Below, one piece after another: positions 49,141-56,633 of a stretch of 64,000 nucleotides of DNA (positions are counted from its first letter, which is position 1; the number at the start of each line of letters is the position of its first letter). The DNA is taken from positions 51,622 to 115,621 of the forward strand of contig JAJYLW010000003.1 in the NCBI GenBank assembly GCA_021787475.1, in the 5' to 3' direction. The notes under the pieces are model-generated. The model ran no database searches, was not told where the DNA came from, and saw nothing but the letters and a program-made list of their open reading frames with translations. The DNA is from Actinomycetes bacterium. Lineage in GTDB: Bacteria > Actinomycetota > Thermoleophilia > BMS3ABIN01. The position numbers were made by a program, and so were the translations under genes.

Positions 49141-49293
49141 ACAAAACTGGGTTGGACCCGGTTTGTCGCCTCTGCTTTTGTCGTTTTTCCCTGGCAACAG
49201 TCAAATCCCGGCATTCTCGAGTCTGCCTTGCCCGGCCTTCCTATCTTAAATATCGGCTTTTAAAGCGTAATGATGAAGCAAACATTCAACAGA

Positions 49294-49324
49294 AGAAGCG
49301 GCGGGTTTGTGATCCGCCGCTTCT
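49294..49324. terminator. Hairpin downstream of pilA
   Basis: AGAAGCGGCGG and CCGCCGCTTCT pair exactly over 11 bp around a nine-base loop, 34 bases after the pilA stop. No T-run follows on the minus strand. It probably protects or partly terminates the abundant pilA message while allowing lower expression of the minor pilin genes beyond it; this is inferred from position. Confidence 0.55.
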
Positions 49325-49357
49325 GGTTCGTTCTGACCGCTGGCAATGACTATGTCG

Positions 49358-49774
49358 TCATAAACATGGGTTTGTAGTTGGTCCTGTATTAGTCGATCCG
49401 CTCTTCGTGTTTATGTAGTACGTATTGCCGCCGCGGGTATCCACAGCGCTTAAGCAATATCCCGACGGATCTGTACTAATGACGCTGGGCGTGACCGTAG
49501 GCGATGCAACATAACCGCCATCGGTGCCCTCAATGTCGGCCAAAGTCCCATACGCATTATGAGCCGCAAAATAGGTTTCCTCAGCCATGGACATGTTTTT
49601 CACGTCGCTCTGAGCAGTTGCTTCATAGCCCCTTGTCCGCTGCGACAAGTAAAGCGGGATCGCGATTGCCGCCAGAATGCCGATGATGATGATCACCACC
49701 AACAGCTCGATCAGCGTAAAACCGCCTTCACCGCCTCCGCTCGCCTGCATCCTTTTCCTGATCTTTGTTGACAT
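49358..49774 (-). CDS. pilA: Type IV major pilin
   Basis: The 138-residue prepilin has a short basic leader, cleavage after 'GGGEGG', and the classic mature N-terminus 'FTLIELLVVIIIIGILAAIA' with Glu5. The mature pilin is only ~120 residues, with a C-terminal 'GYCLSA' and 'TNPCL' that could form one disulphide. AAAGGAGGTGA is a near-perfect ribosome site. Upstream are a SigB-like promoter, a c-di-GMP-I riboswitch and an intrinsic terminator, so expression should respond to c-di-GMP. The downstream genes encode four minor pseudopilins. Confidence 0.96.
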   Translation of the reverse strand: MSTKIRKRMQASGGGEGGFTLIELLVVIIIIGILAAIAIPLYLSQRTRGYEATAQSDVKNMSMAEETYFAAHNAYGTLADIEGTDGGYVASPTVTPSVISTDPSGYCLSAVDTRGGNTYYINTKSGSTNTGPTTNPCL

Positions 49775-49812
49775 GATGTCACCTCCTTTCGGCGTTCCGA
49801 TTCTTTAGCCAC

Positions 49813-49851
49813 AAAAAAAGGATCTGCGGCCTGGCAAAACCACAGATCCTT
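49813..49851 (-). terminator. Intrinsic terminator between c-di-GMP riboswitch and pilA
   Basis: On the minus strand AAGGATCTGTGG and CCGCAGATCCTT pair (one G-T wobble) and run straight into seven Ts. It lies 19 bases after the aptamer and 38 bases before the pilA ATG, as expected for the expression platform of a transcriptional riboswitch. Confidence 0.9.
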
Positions 49852-49870
49852 CTCAATGCTGCGAATCTCT

Positions 49871-49953
49871 GGTGGCAGCCCAGCCGGCCCGAAAAACCTT
49901 CTGGCCCTGTGGCTTTGCGCCCCACCCTCACGGATGGTTTGCCATTTTTCACC
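49871..49953 (-). promoter_or_regulatory. c-di-GMP-I (GEMM-I) riboswitch controlling pilA
   Basis: Read on the minus strand, GGCAAACC, a short stem-loop (ATCCGTGAGGGT), GGGGCGCAAAGCC and then the second helical arm through GGGCCAG..GGCTGGGCTGCC reproduce the conserved core of the GEMM-I aptamer; GGTG and CACC close the outer stem. The 'GGCAAACC' and 'CGCAAAGCC' boxes are the diagnostic pair. It begins five bases after the predicted transcription start and is followed by a terminator and the major pilin gene. Whether c-di-GMP turns pilA on or off depends on antiterminator pairing that I cannot fold reliably by eye. Confidence 0.92.
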
Positions 49954-49965
49954 TTCATCCCCATA

Positions 49966-49993
49966 ATACCCAACTGTTTTTTTCCTAGACAAC
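49966..49993 (-). promoter_or_regulatory. Predicted pilA promoter with SigB/SigF-like -10
   Basis: On the minus strand GTTGTC (49988-49993) and GGGTAT (49966-49971) are 16 bases apart. GGGTAT is the hallmark -10 of SigB/SigF-type sigma factors, and a gene for such a factor lies immediately upstream. The same bases can be read as a sigma-70 promoter TTGTCT-18-TATTAT. The predicted start falls just before the riboswitch aptamer. Confidence 0.5.
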
Positions 49994-50048
49994 CAGTCAG
50001 GGATGTACAGTGATCTTTCCCTTCATCGGACGGCAGCAAAATAACTTG

Positions 50049-50195
50049 AGAGGGGACGTACCTTTCCTAACTCTCCTAAATTGGTAATATCAGTTAAATT
50101 TAGGGACATGACCAAATTTCCAAAGGAAATTGGGATCGTGTCCCTGAGTTAAATGTTTCTTTTGAATTCAGGAACCTTTGGAAAGGTACGTCTCT
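50049..50195. repeat. 147-bp nested palindromic element upstream of pilA
   Basis: The outer ends are AGAGGGGACGTACCTTTCC and GGAAAGGTACGTCTCT. Nested inside are TAGGGACATGA and TCGTGTCCCTGA. The right edge supplies the stop codon of the sigma-factor gene, so the element probably inserted at the 3' end of that gene and separates it from the pilA promoter. It has the look of a non-autonomous mobile element. Confidence 0.65.
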
Positions 50196-51138
50196 AGAAG
50201 ATCTTCGTGTTCAGGATCGCCTTCAGCCTTACCAGCGCCCGGGCTGATTCACGCGAGACCTGCCGCTGCGACAGCCCCATCTCGGCAGCTGCTTCCGTTT
50301 GCGTCAGGCCGCGGTAAAAAAGCAGAAAGATGATCTTGCGGTGAAAGCCCCCCAGGGCGTCCAGGGCCTCCTCCAGGATGATGCGGTCTTCCACCGGCAA
50401 GGCAAACGACTCATAATGGAGAGAATGAATCCGGGCGGCGTCGGGCTCATGGCCGCTGGAGACGCCTTCCGGCAGATCGTCAACCGGATATAGCCGCGCC
50501 GCGGCGCTTGTCTTCAACACCTCGATGACGCCCGCTTCGGTGATGTTGACTTCGCCCGAGATCTCTTTCAGCGTTGGCGGCCGCTTCAGTTTCCTGGCCA
50601 GTTCCGCCGAGGCGGCCTCGATCTGGTTTTCCAGTTTTCGCAGCCAGCGGGGCCGGCGCATGAGCACGTTGTCACGCAGGTAATGACGCACTTCGCCGTC
50701 GACGACGGCGGTGGCGTAGCTGGAAAACTCGGCGCCGCGGCCGGGGTCGAAACGCTGCACCGCCTTGATCAGGCCCAGGTTAGCCACCTGGAGCAGATCT
50801 TCATAGGGATCAGGAAAGTAGGAGAAGCGGGCCAGCACCGCGTGCAGCAGGCCCTGGTTGCGGCTGACGATCTCCTCCAGCAACTGCGGGTCCTTCTTAT
50901 CCTGATACTGTTTTACCAGCTCGGTGTTCGATGAGGCTTCGCTCGCCGGGCGCGGGAACTTGCAGGTCCGGGGGCACGCAGGATGCTTTGCATCCTTCGT
51001 GCCCCCTTGCGGAAACTCAATCACCCTGGCGCCATGCGGCGCCGATCCGTTTCCTTCTCTTGCCTTTGTCTTTAATGCGGCGCCCATGACCTGCAAACCC
51101 GCCGGCCCGCCGGCGACAGCCTTGCTAGTGAACGACAT
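50194..51138 (-). CDS. SigB/SigF/SigH-type sigma factor (group 3)
   Basis: The 314-residue protein contains sigma-70 region 2 ('LLQVANLGLIKAVQRFDPGRG', 'FSSYATAVVDGEVRHYLRD'), region 3 ('LARKLKRPPTLKEISGEVNI') and region 4 with the helix-turn-helix 'GLTQTEAAAEMGLSQRQVSR'. Region 1.1 is absent, as in SigB/F/G-type factors. The first ~80 residues are non-conserved and are partly encoded by a 37-bp palindrome (50970-51006). Its start overlaps the end of pilC, so it is co-transcribed with the pilus motor genes and probably directs pilus or surface genes. No anti-sigma factor gene is adjacent. Confidence 0.88.
   Translation of the reverse strand: MSFTSKAVAGGPAGLQVMGAALKTKAREGNGSAPHGARVIEFPQGGTKDAKHPACPRTCKFPRPASEASSNTELVKQYQDKKDPQLLEEIVSRNQGLLHAVLARFSYFPDPYEDLLQVANLGLIKAVQRFDPGRGAEFSSYATAVVDGEVRHYLRDNVLMRRPRWLRKLENQIEAASAELARKLKRPPTLKEISGEVNITEAGVIEVLKTSAAARLYPVDDLPEGVSSGHEPDAARIHSLHYESFALPVEDRIILEEALDALGGFHRKIIFLLFYRGLTQTEAAAEMGLSQRQVSRESARALVRLKAILNTKIF
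50970..51006. repeat. 37-bp palindrome inside the sigma-factor coding region
   Basis: GGGGGCACGCAGGATGC, a TTT loop and GCATCCTTCGTGCCCCC form a 17-bp hairpin with a single mismatch. It falls in the non-conserved N-terminal part of the sigma gene, where it encodes a short Pro/Cys-containing segment. Its GGGGCACG ends resemble the palindrome at 9598-9625. Confidence 0.75.
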
Positions 51139-52345
51139 TCATCAAGTCAAATATCGGCAGATACAGGGAAATGACAACCACGCCCACGATGCCGCCGACG
51201 CCGATCATCATGATCGGCTCCAAGATCGAGGTCAGCGCCTTGACGGCCGCGTCAACCTCGGCCTCATAAAAGTCGGCAATCTTGCTCAGCATGGTGTCGA
51301 TGGCGCCGGTCTCCTCGCCTACGGCGATCATCTGCGTCACCATCGGTGGAAACACGCTCATGCCCGCCAGCGGCTCTGACATCGGCCGGCCTTGCTTTAT
51401 GCTGTCCTTGACGCCAGCCATCGCCTCCGACACCACCACGTTGCCGGCCGTCTCGCCGGTAATCTCGATTGCCTGCAGGATGGGGACGCCGCTGGAGATC
51501 AGCGTGGCCAGCGTGCGCGAGAACCTGGCCATCGCCAGCTTGCGGACGATCTCGCCAACGCCCATCGGCAGGCGCAACTTGAGGCGGTCCCAGGCGGCCG
51601 TTCCCTGTGGCGTCTTTTTCAGCCTGATCAACCCGTAGACCGCCCCGCCCAAAGGGATCAGGATAAACAAGCCGGCAATGCTGGTCATCGTGTTGCTGAA
51701 CCAGACCATCAGGCGGGTAAGCAACGGCAGTTGCCCCCCCATCTGGTCGTACATCTTGGCAAAAATCGGGATGATGAAAAAAACCATCGCCGTCAGGACT
51801 AGGATGGCAAAGGAAGCTATCAGGAGCGGGTAAACCATCGCCGACTTGATCGTCCGCCTCAGATTGTCCTCCGACTCCAGCTGTGCCGCCACCCGGTTGA
51901 GCGTCTCGTCAAGAACGCCGCCGGCCTCGCCCGCCCGCACCATGCTGACGTAAAGTCGGCCGAATACCCGCGGATGTTTCTCCAGCGAATCCGACAGGGC
52001 CGTGCCAGCCTCCACATCTTTCTTGACGTCGCCGATGATGGTCTTAAGCTTCGGATTCTGGGTCTGGTTTTCGAGGATATAAAGCGCCCTTAAGAGCGCC
52101 AGCCCGGAGCTGATCATGGTGGCGAACTGGCGCGAGAAAATGGTGATGTGACGTGGCTTGATCCGGCGCATGTCGCTGAGGGCCTCGCTTAAGGAAGTCC
52201 CGCCCTTCTTCTTCTCGTTAACCTCGACAACAGTGAGGCCCTTGCCGCGAAGGCTGGCGGCAACCGCGGCGCGGGTGTCCGCCTCCAGCTCGCCCCGGGA
52301 AAGAATCCCCCGCACATCGCGGACCTTGTAAACGAATGTTGACAT
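51125..52345 (-). CDS. pilC: Type IV pilus inner-membrane platform protein PilC
   Basis: PilC links the cytoplasmic motors to the growing pilus. The 406-residue protein shows the two repeated GspF domains: 'ITIFSRQFATMISSGLALLRAL' opens the first and 'MARFSRTLATLISSGVPILQAIE' the second. Membrane segments are near residues 170-190, 215-235 and at the C-terminus ('PIMMIGVGGIVGVVVISLYLPIF'). Its 3' end overlaps the sigma-factor start and it follows pilT by 36 bases. Confidence 0.96.
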   Translation of the reverse strand: MSTFVYKVRDVRGILSRGELEADTRAAVAASLRGKGLTVVEVNEKKKGGTSLSEALSDMRRIKPRHITIFSRQFATMISSGLALLRALYILENQTQNPKLKTIIGDVKKDVEAGTALSDSLEKHPRVFGRLYVSMVRAGEAGGVLDETLNRVAAQLESEDNLRRTIKSAMVYPLLIASFAILVLTAMVFFIIPIFAKMYDQMGGQLPLLTRLMVWFSNTMTSIAGLFILIPLGGAVYGLIRLKKTPQGTAAWDRLKLRLPMGVGEIVRKLAMARFSRTLATLISSGVPILQAIEITGETAGNVVVSEAMAGVKDSIKQGRPMSEPLAGMSVFPPMVTQMIAVGEETGAIDTMLSKIADFYEAEVDAAVKALTSILEPIMMIGVGGIVGVVVISLYLPIFDLMNVVH

Positions 52346-52381
52346 TTTTCCTTTTCCTTGCTCTGTTTGAAAACGGGCCGC

Positions 52382-53449
52382 CTAAGCCGCCATCCTTCCC
52401 ATTATCAGCCGCTCCAGGTCTTCGGGGGTGCTGGAGCGTTTCAGCGCCAGCTCCTTGGTGATCTTGCCGCGCCGGACCAGGTTCGCCAGGGAGCTGTCCA
52501 TTGTCTGCATGCCGTACTGGCTGCCGGTCTGCATGACGGAATAAATCTGGTGCGTCTTGGCTTCGCGGACGAGGTTGCGCACCGCCGGCGTCGGCACCAG
52601 GACCTCACAGGCCGGCACCCGGCCGGTGCCGTCCACGGTCACCAGCAGCTGCTGGGTGCAGATGCCCATCAGCGTCGCCGCCAGCTGTACCCGGACCTGT
52701 CCTTGCTGATGCGGCGGAAAGACGTCGATAATGCGGTCAATTGATTGGGGCGCATCCTGCGTGTGCAGGGTAGCAAAGACAAGGTGCCCGGTTTCGGCCG
52801 CCGTCAGCGCCGTCTGGATCGTCTCGTTGTCGCGCATCTCGCCGACGAGTATGACGTCGGGGTCCTGCCTAAGCACTGATTTGAGCGCCCGGCTAAATGA
52901 TTGGGTGTCGGTCCCCACCTCCCGCTGATTCACAATTGACTTCTTGTGCCGGTGCAGGAACTCGATCGGATCCTCGATCGTCATAATATGCTCCTCGCGC
53001 GCCTCGTTTATCTCGTCAATGAGCGCCGCCAGCGTCGTTGACTTGCCGCAGCCGGTGGGCCCTGTCACCAGGACAAACCCGCGTGGCTTGGCGGTCATAT
53101 CGTGGAGCGCCTCCGGCAGCATCAGCTCCTCCACGCTCTTGATCGTTGCCGGAATCAGGCGGAAAGCGGCGCCCATGCTGTTGCGCTGAAAGTAGGCGTT
53201 GACACGGAAACGCGCTTTCCCGGGAACGGAATAGGCGAAGTCGATCTCCCAGTCGCTTTCGATCCGGTGGCGCTGCTCCTGGCTGAGAATGGCGTAGATG
53301 AGGTCGCGGGTGTCGCTGCTTGACAGGCGCGGGTAGTCCAGCCGGATCAGTTTGCCCGCCACCCTGATCACGGGCGGCGTCCCGACCGTGAGATGAAGGT
53401 CAGAGGCTCCCCGCTCCAGCACTTCCATTAAAATATCGACGAGATCCAT
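52382..53449 (-). CDS. pilT: Type IV pilus retraction ATPase PilT
   Basis: PilT powers pilus retraction and twitching. The 355-residue hexameric ATPase has 'GASDLHLTVGTPPVIRVAGKL' in the N-terminal PAS-like domain, Walker A 'GPTGCGKSTT' at residues 130-139, the Asp box 'MTIEDPIEFLH', Walker B 'VLRQDPDVILVGEMRD', the His box 'TGHLVFATLHTQDA', and the PilT-typical 'AVRNLVREAKTHQIYSVMQ'. Between pilB and pilC. Confidence 0.97.
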   Translation of the reverse strand: MDLVDILMEVLERGASDLHLTVGTPPVIRVAGKLIRLDYPRLSSSDTRDLIYAILSQEQRHRIESDWEIDFAYSVPGKARFRVNAYFQRNSMGAAFRLIPATIKSVEELMLPEALHDMTAKPRGFVLVTGPTGCGKSTTLAALIDEINEAREEHIMTIEDPIEFLHRHKKSIVNQREVGTDTQSFSRALKSVLRQDPDVILVGEMRDNETIQTALTAAETGHLVFATLHTQDAPQSIDRIIDVFPPHQQGQVRVQLAATLMGICTQQLLVTVDGTGRVPACEVLVPTPAVRNLVREAKTHQIYSVMQTGSQYGMQTMDSSLANLVRRGKITKELALKRSSTPEDLERLIMGRMAA

Positions 53450-53485
53450 CTGTCTTCCCCTTTGGTTGCCTTCCCGGATCAGGTA

Positions 53486-55207
53486 TCATACGATGACCCT
53501 GCCGATCTCCTCAACCGAGGTGAGGCCATCGAGAACTTTCTGAATTCCGTCCTCGCGCAGGGAGACCATGCCTTCCGCCTGCGCCACTCTTGAAATTTCA
53601 TCGGCACTTTTCCTCTCGATGGTTAACCGCTCGATTGCCTCGCTCACCAGCATCACCTCATAGATGCCCAGCCGCCCCTTGTAGCCGGTATTGTTGCAGC
53701 GTGGGCAGCCGGTGGCGCGGTAGATGGTGATGCCCTGCCCCAGCACGTCCTCGGGAAACCCGCCCTGCTTGAGGGCCTCGTCGGAAGGCTCGAACGGCTT
53801 ACGGCAGTGCCGGCAGAGGCGCCGCGCCAGCCGCTGGGCCAGCACGCACTCAATTGCCGACGCCGTCAGGAATGGCTCGACACCCATCTCCGAAAGCCGG
53901 GTCAACGCCCCGGGAGCGTCGTTGGTGTGCAGCGTGCTCAACACCAGGTGGCCGGTCAGCGCCGACTCGATGGCGATCCGGGCCGTCTCCTTGTCACGGA
54001 TCTCGCCCACCATGACGATGTCCGGGTCCGACCTTAAGATTGAGCGCAGGCCGGAGGCAAACGTCAGGCCGGCCTTGGGATTTATCTGCGTTTGGTTGAT
54101 GCCGGGCAGTCGGTACTCCACCGGGTCCTCCACGGTGATGATGTTCTTTTCCCGCGAGTTGAGCACGTTCAGGGTAGCGTAAAGGGTGGTGGATTTGCCG
54201 CTGCCTGTCGGGCCGGTCACGAGGATGGCGCCGTAGGGCTTGCGGTAGGCCTTCTCGAAGCGGGCCAGGGCTTTCCCGGAAAAGCCAAGGTCGCTCAGGC
54301 CCAGCAACACGCTGCTTTTGTCCAGCAGCCGCAGGACGATCTTTTCCCCGTAGACAGTCGGCATCGAGGCGACGCGCACATCGATCGGCTTGCCGCCAAC
54401 GGTGAGCCCGATGCGCCCGTCCTGGGGGATGCGCCGCTCAGCGATATCCATGTCCGCCATCACCTTGATGCGGGAAAGCACGCCGGCCTGCATCCGCTTG
54501 GGCACTGACATGATCTCGTGCAGAACGCCGTCAATCCGGAACCGGATGACCAACTCTTTCTCCTGGGGCTCGAAATGAAGATCGCTGGCGCCATCGTCGA
54601 CGCCCTGTGTGATGACCCCATTGACCAGCTTGATTATCGGGGCCTCGGCGGCGGCATCGCGGATGTCGGCTGACACCGGGGCTTCGGCAAGATAGTCATC
54701 TTTCTCCTGCGCCAACTCCTCGTCCACCGCATCGCCAAGGCGGTGCAGCTTCGCGATCAGACCAAAGACATCCTCCGCCGAGGCGATCGCCGGCCTGATA
54801 TCGTAACCGGTGATCATGCGCAGGTCGTCGATGGCGAACACGTTGGTCGGGTCCACCATCGCCACCTGGAGGGTGTTCTCGTCCAGAAATTTGATCGGAA
54901 TGGCGCCGTAGCGGCGGGCCAGCTTCTCGGGGACCATGTTGGCCGCCAGCGAGTCAACCTGGTACTCGGCCAGCCCGACGTGCTCAACGCCGAGCCGCTC
55001 CGCCAGGGCCTGATTGAGCTGGTCTTGATTCAAGATGCCTTCCTGAACAAAGATCTCGCCCAACCGCTTGGAGCTGCCCTTTTGCTTCTGGAGGCATTTG
55101 TCCAGTTGCTCACGGGTGACCAGTCCCTTGCCGACGAGGATTTCACCGATCGGCTGCAGCTGGCGGTTATTGCCGGCGGCCTTGGCTTGTAGCTCGCTAG
55201 GATTCAA
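53486..55207 (-). CDS. pilB: Type IV pilus extension ATPase PilB with c-di-GMP-binding-type MshEN domain
   Basis: PilB drives pilin polymerisation. The 573-residue protein has Walker A 'VTGPTGSGKSTTLYA' near residue 335, the Asp box 'ITVEDPVEYRLPGINQ', Walker B 'SDPDIVMVGEIRD', the His box 'TGHLVLSTLHTNDA' and a four-cysteine zinc site ('CRHCRKPF' and 'CPRCNNTG'). At the N-terminus two 24-residue MshEN half-sites lie at residues 19-42 ('PIGEILVGKGLVTREQL'...) and 48-71 ('RLGEIFVQEGILNQDQL'...), joined by exactly five residues. This is the published architecture for c-di-GMP binding by MshE-type ATPases. Its start overlaps the aroE stop. Confidence 0.96.
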   Translation of the reverse strand: MNPSELQAKAAGNNRQLQPIGEILVGKGLVTREQLDKCLQKQKGSSKRLGEIFVQEGILNQDQLNQALAERLGVEHVGLAEYQVDSLAANMVPEKLARRYGAIPIKFLDENTLQVAMVDPTNVFAIDDLRMITGYDIRPAIASAEDVFGLIAKLHRLGDAVDEELAQEKDDYLAEAPVSADIRDAAAEAPIIKLVNGVITQGVDDGASDLHFEPQEKELVIRFRIDGVLHEIMSVPKRMQAGVLSRIKVMADMDIAERRIPQDGRIGLTVGGKPIDVRVASMPTVYGEKIVLRLLDKSSVLLGLSDLGFSGKALARFEKAYRKPYGAILVTGPTGSGKSTTLYATLNVLNSREKNIITVEDPVEYRLPGINQTQINPKAGLTFASGLRSILRSDPDIVMVGEIRDKETARIAIESALTGHLVLSTLHTNDAPGALTRLSEMGVEPFLTASAIECVLAQRLARRLCRHCRKPFEPSDEALKQGGFPEDVLGQGITIYRATGCPRCNNTGYKGRLGIYEVMLVSEAIERLTIERKSADEISRVAQAEGMVSLREDGIQKVLDGLTSVEEIGRVIV

Positions 55208-56045
55208 GCGCTTCCCTCATTACTTCGATGGAGGGCTCGGCACCAGTCCAAAGTTTGAATGAAGCCGCTCCCTGGTGGAGAAGCATTCCGAGTCCGCCCA
55301 TCGTGGTTGCCCCTTTTTCCCTCGCCGCGACCATCAGCGGGGTTTCCTGCCGCCCGCTATAAACGAGGTCGCAGACGATATGGTCTTCCGTTAATTTATC
55401 GACGGGCGCGGGAATGCGCTTTAGGCTGCCGCTCATTCCCACGGAAGTGGCGTTTATCAACAATTTGCTGGCGGAAATCAAACCATTGCAATCTTCCTTA
55501 AGGCCGGCGGCGGCCTCGATCCCGGGGAACTCCCGCATGAGAATCGCTTTAAGGTCCCGGGCTTTCTCGATTGTCCGGTTGATGACAGCAATCCGCGGTA
55601 CCCCCTTTTCCGCCAGCGCCACCGCCACGGAGCGGGCGGCGCCGCCGGCGCCGAAGATGACGGCCGGGGCGCGCGCAAAATCGACGTTCGCCACTTCCGC
55701 AAGCGCGCTGATAAAGCCAGCGCCGTCGGTGTTATGGCCTGTCAGCTCGCCATCATCGTTGACAATTGTGTTTACGGCGCCGGCCTGGGCGGCGGACCTG
55801 CCCATGCAGTCAAGGAGCTCCGCCGCCGCCGCCTTGTGGGGGATGGTCACGTTGGCGCCCCTGAACCGCATTGCCCTCAGGCCCTCGATGGCCGCTGGCA
55901 GCCGGTTGGCGCCAACATGGAGCGGCAGGTAACAATAGTTAAGGCTGGCGGCCCGAAAGGCGGCATTTTGCATCCGGGGAGACAGTGAGTGTGACACCGG
56001 ATCCCCCAGGATGCCCACCAGCTTTGTTTTGCTGTCAATATCCAA
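55197..56045 (-). CDS. aroE: Shikimate dehydrogenase
   Basis: AroE reduces 3-dehydroshikimate with NADPH. The 282-residue protein has 'VGILGDPVSHSLSPRMQNAAF' (shortened: 'GDPVSHSLSPRMQNAAF'), the catalytic-Lys segment 'GANVTIPHKAAAAELLD', 'TDGAGFISAL', the Rossmann 'VIFGAGGAARSVAVAL' and 'GLGMLLHQGAASFKLWTG'. I start at the TTG 56045, five bases after GGAGG; the frame extends nine codons upstream. It overlaps the 5' end of pilB by 11 bases and so forms the head of the pilus motor operon, an unusual pairing of housekeeping and pilus genes. Confidence 0.94.
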   Translation of the reverse strand: MDIDSKTKLVGILGDPVSHSLSPRMQNAAFRAASLNYCYLPLHVGANRLPAAIEGLRAMRFRGANVTIPHKAAAAELLDCMGRSAAQAGAVNTIVNDDGELTGHNTDGAGFISALAEVANVDFARAPAVIFGAGGAARSVAVALAEKGVPRIAVINRTIEKARDLKAILMREFPGIEAAAGLKEDCNGLISASKLLINATSVGMSGSLKRIPAPVDKLTEDHIVCDLVYSGRQETPLMVAAREKGATTMGGLGMLLHQGAASFKLWTGAEPSIEVMREALES

Positions 56046-56144
56046 ATCATACCTCCAAACTCGGGGACACAATACTATTTATTTGCAGGGTTTTCTTAGA
56101 CGCCGCCCCGCGTTTCCGGTTAATATTAACTGACTTTTTTCTTA

Positions 56145-56165
56145 CTGACCATACAATTGGCTCAG
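56145..56165 (+). repeat. Solo IS1595-type terminal repeat
   Basis: CTGACCATACAA followed by TTGGCTCAG matches the left end of the IS at 29251 in all but two positions. No transposase and no second end are found nearby. The flanking 250-base gap between secG and aroE also contains a CCCTTCGC/GCGAAGGG inverted repeat (56175-56219) and otherwise nothing I recognise. Confidence 0.6.
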
Positions 56166-56294
56166 TTACTGTCATCCCTTCGCTTCGCTTAGGGCAGCTC
56201 CGAGCCGAAGGCGAAGGGTCTCGGGTTTAGAGGAAAGAGCCAGAAACGGAGGTATTTGGTCGACGCGCCGGGCCAGCCAGGCGCGAACCGAAAG

Positions 56295-56519
56295 CTACTT
56301 GAAGACGAAAACCAGGAGGGCGGTGGTGATGAAAAATACGGTGCCTACCGCGGCGGTGGCGCGGGTGAGGTTTTTCTCGATGACGCTGGTGCCGCTGAAC
56401 GTCTCGCTCATGCCCCCGCCAAAGATGCCGGAGACGCCGCCTTTGCCGGAGTGAAGCAGGATCAGCACTACCAGCGTGACGGCCAGGATGGAGTGAATTG
56501 TTAAAATCACATACATCAT
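56295..56519 (-). CDS. secG: Protein translocase subunit SecG
   Basis: SecG is the small accessory subunit of the SecYEG channel. The 74-residue protein has two membrane segments ('MYVILTIHSILAVTLVVLIL' and 'AVGTVFFITTALLVFVF') around the conserved loop 'LHSGKGGVSGIFGGG'. It follows gpmI and tpiA, the usual glycolytic neighbourhood of secG in Gram-positive-like bacteria. Confidence 0.95.
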   Translation of the reverse strand: MMYVILTIHSILAVTLVVLILLHSGKGGVSGIFGGGMSETFSGTSVIEKNLTRATAAVGTVFFITTALLVFVFK

Positions 56520-56633
56520 AACTTGACGCGCCCCCGTTGACTATCTCCCAAAGGAGGGGTAATCAATAAAACCGAATCAATCAGCCAGGACAATACAAAG
56601 ATGATAGCCGCCCCGGGCCTGAACCGCAAGGCA

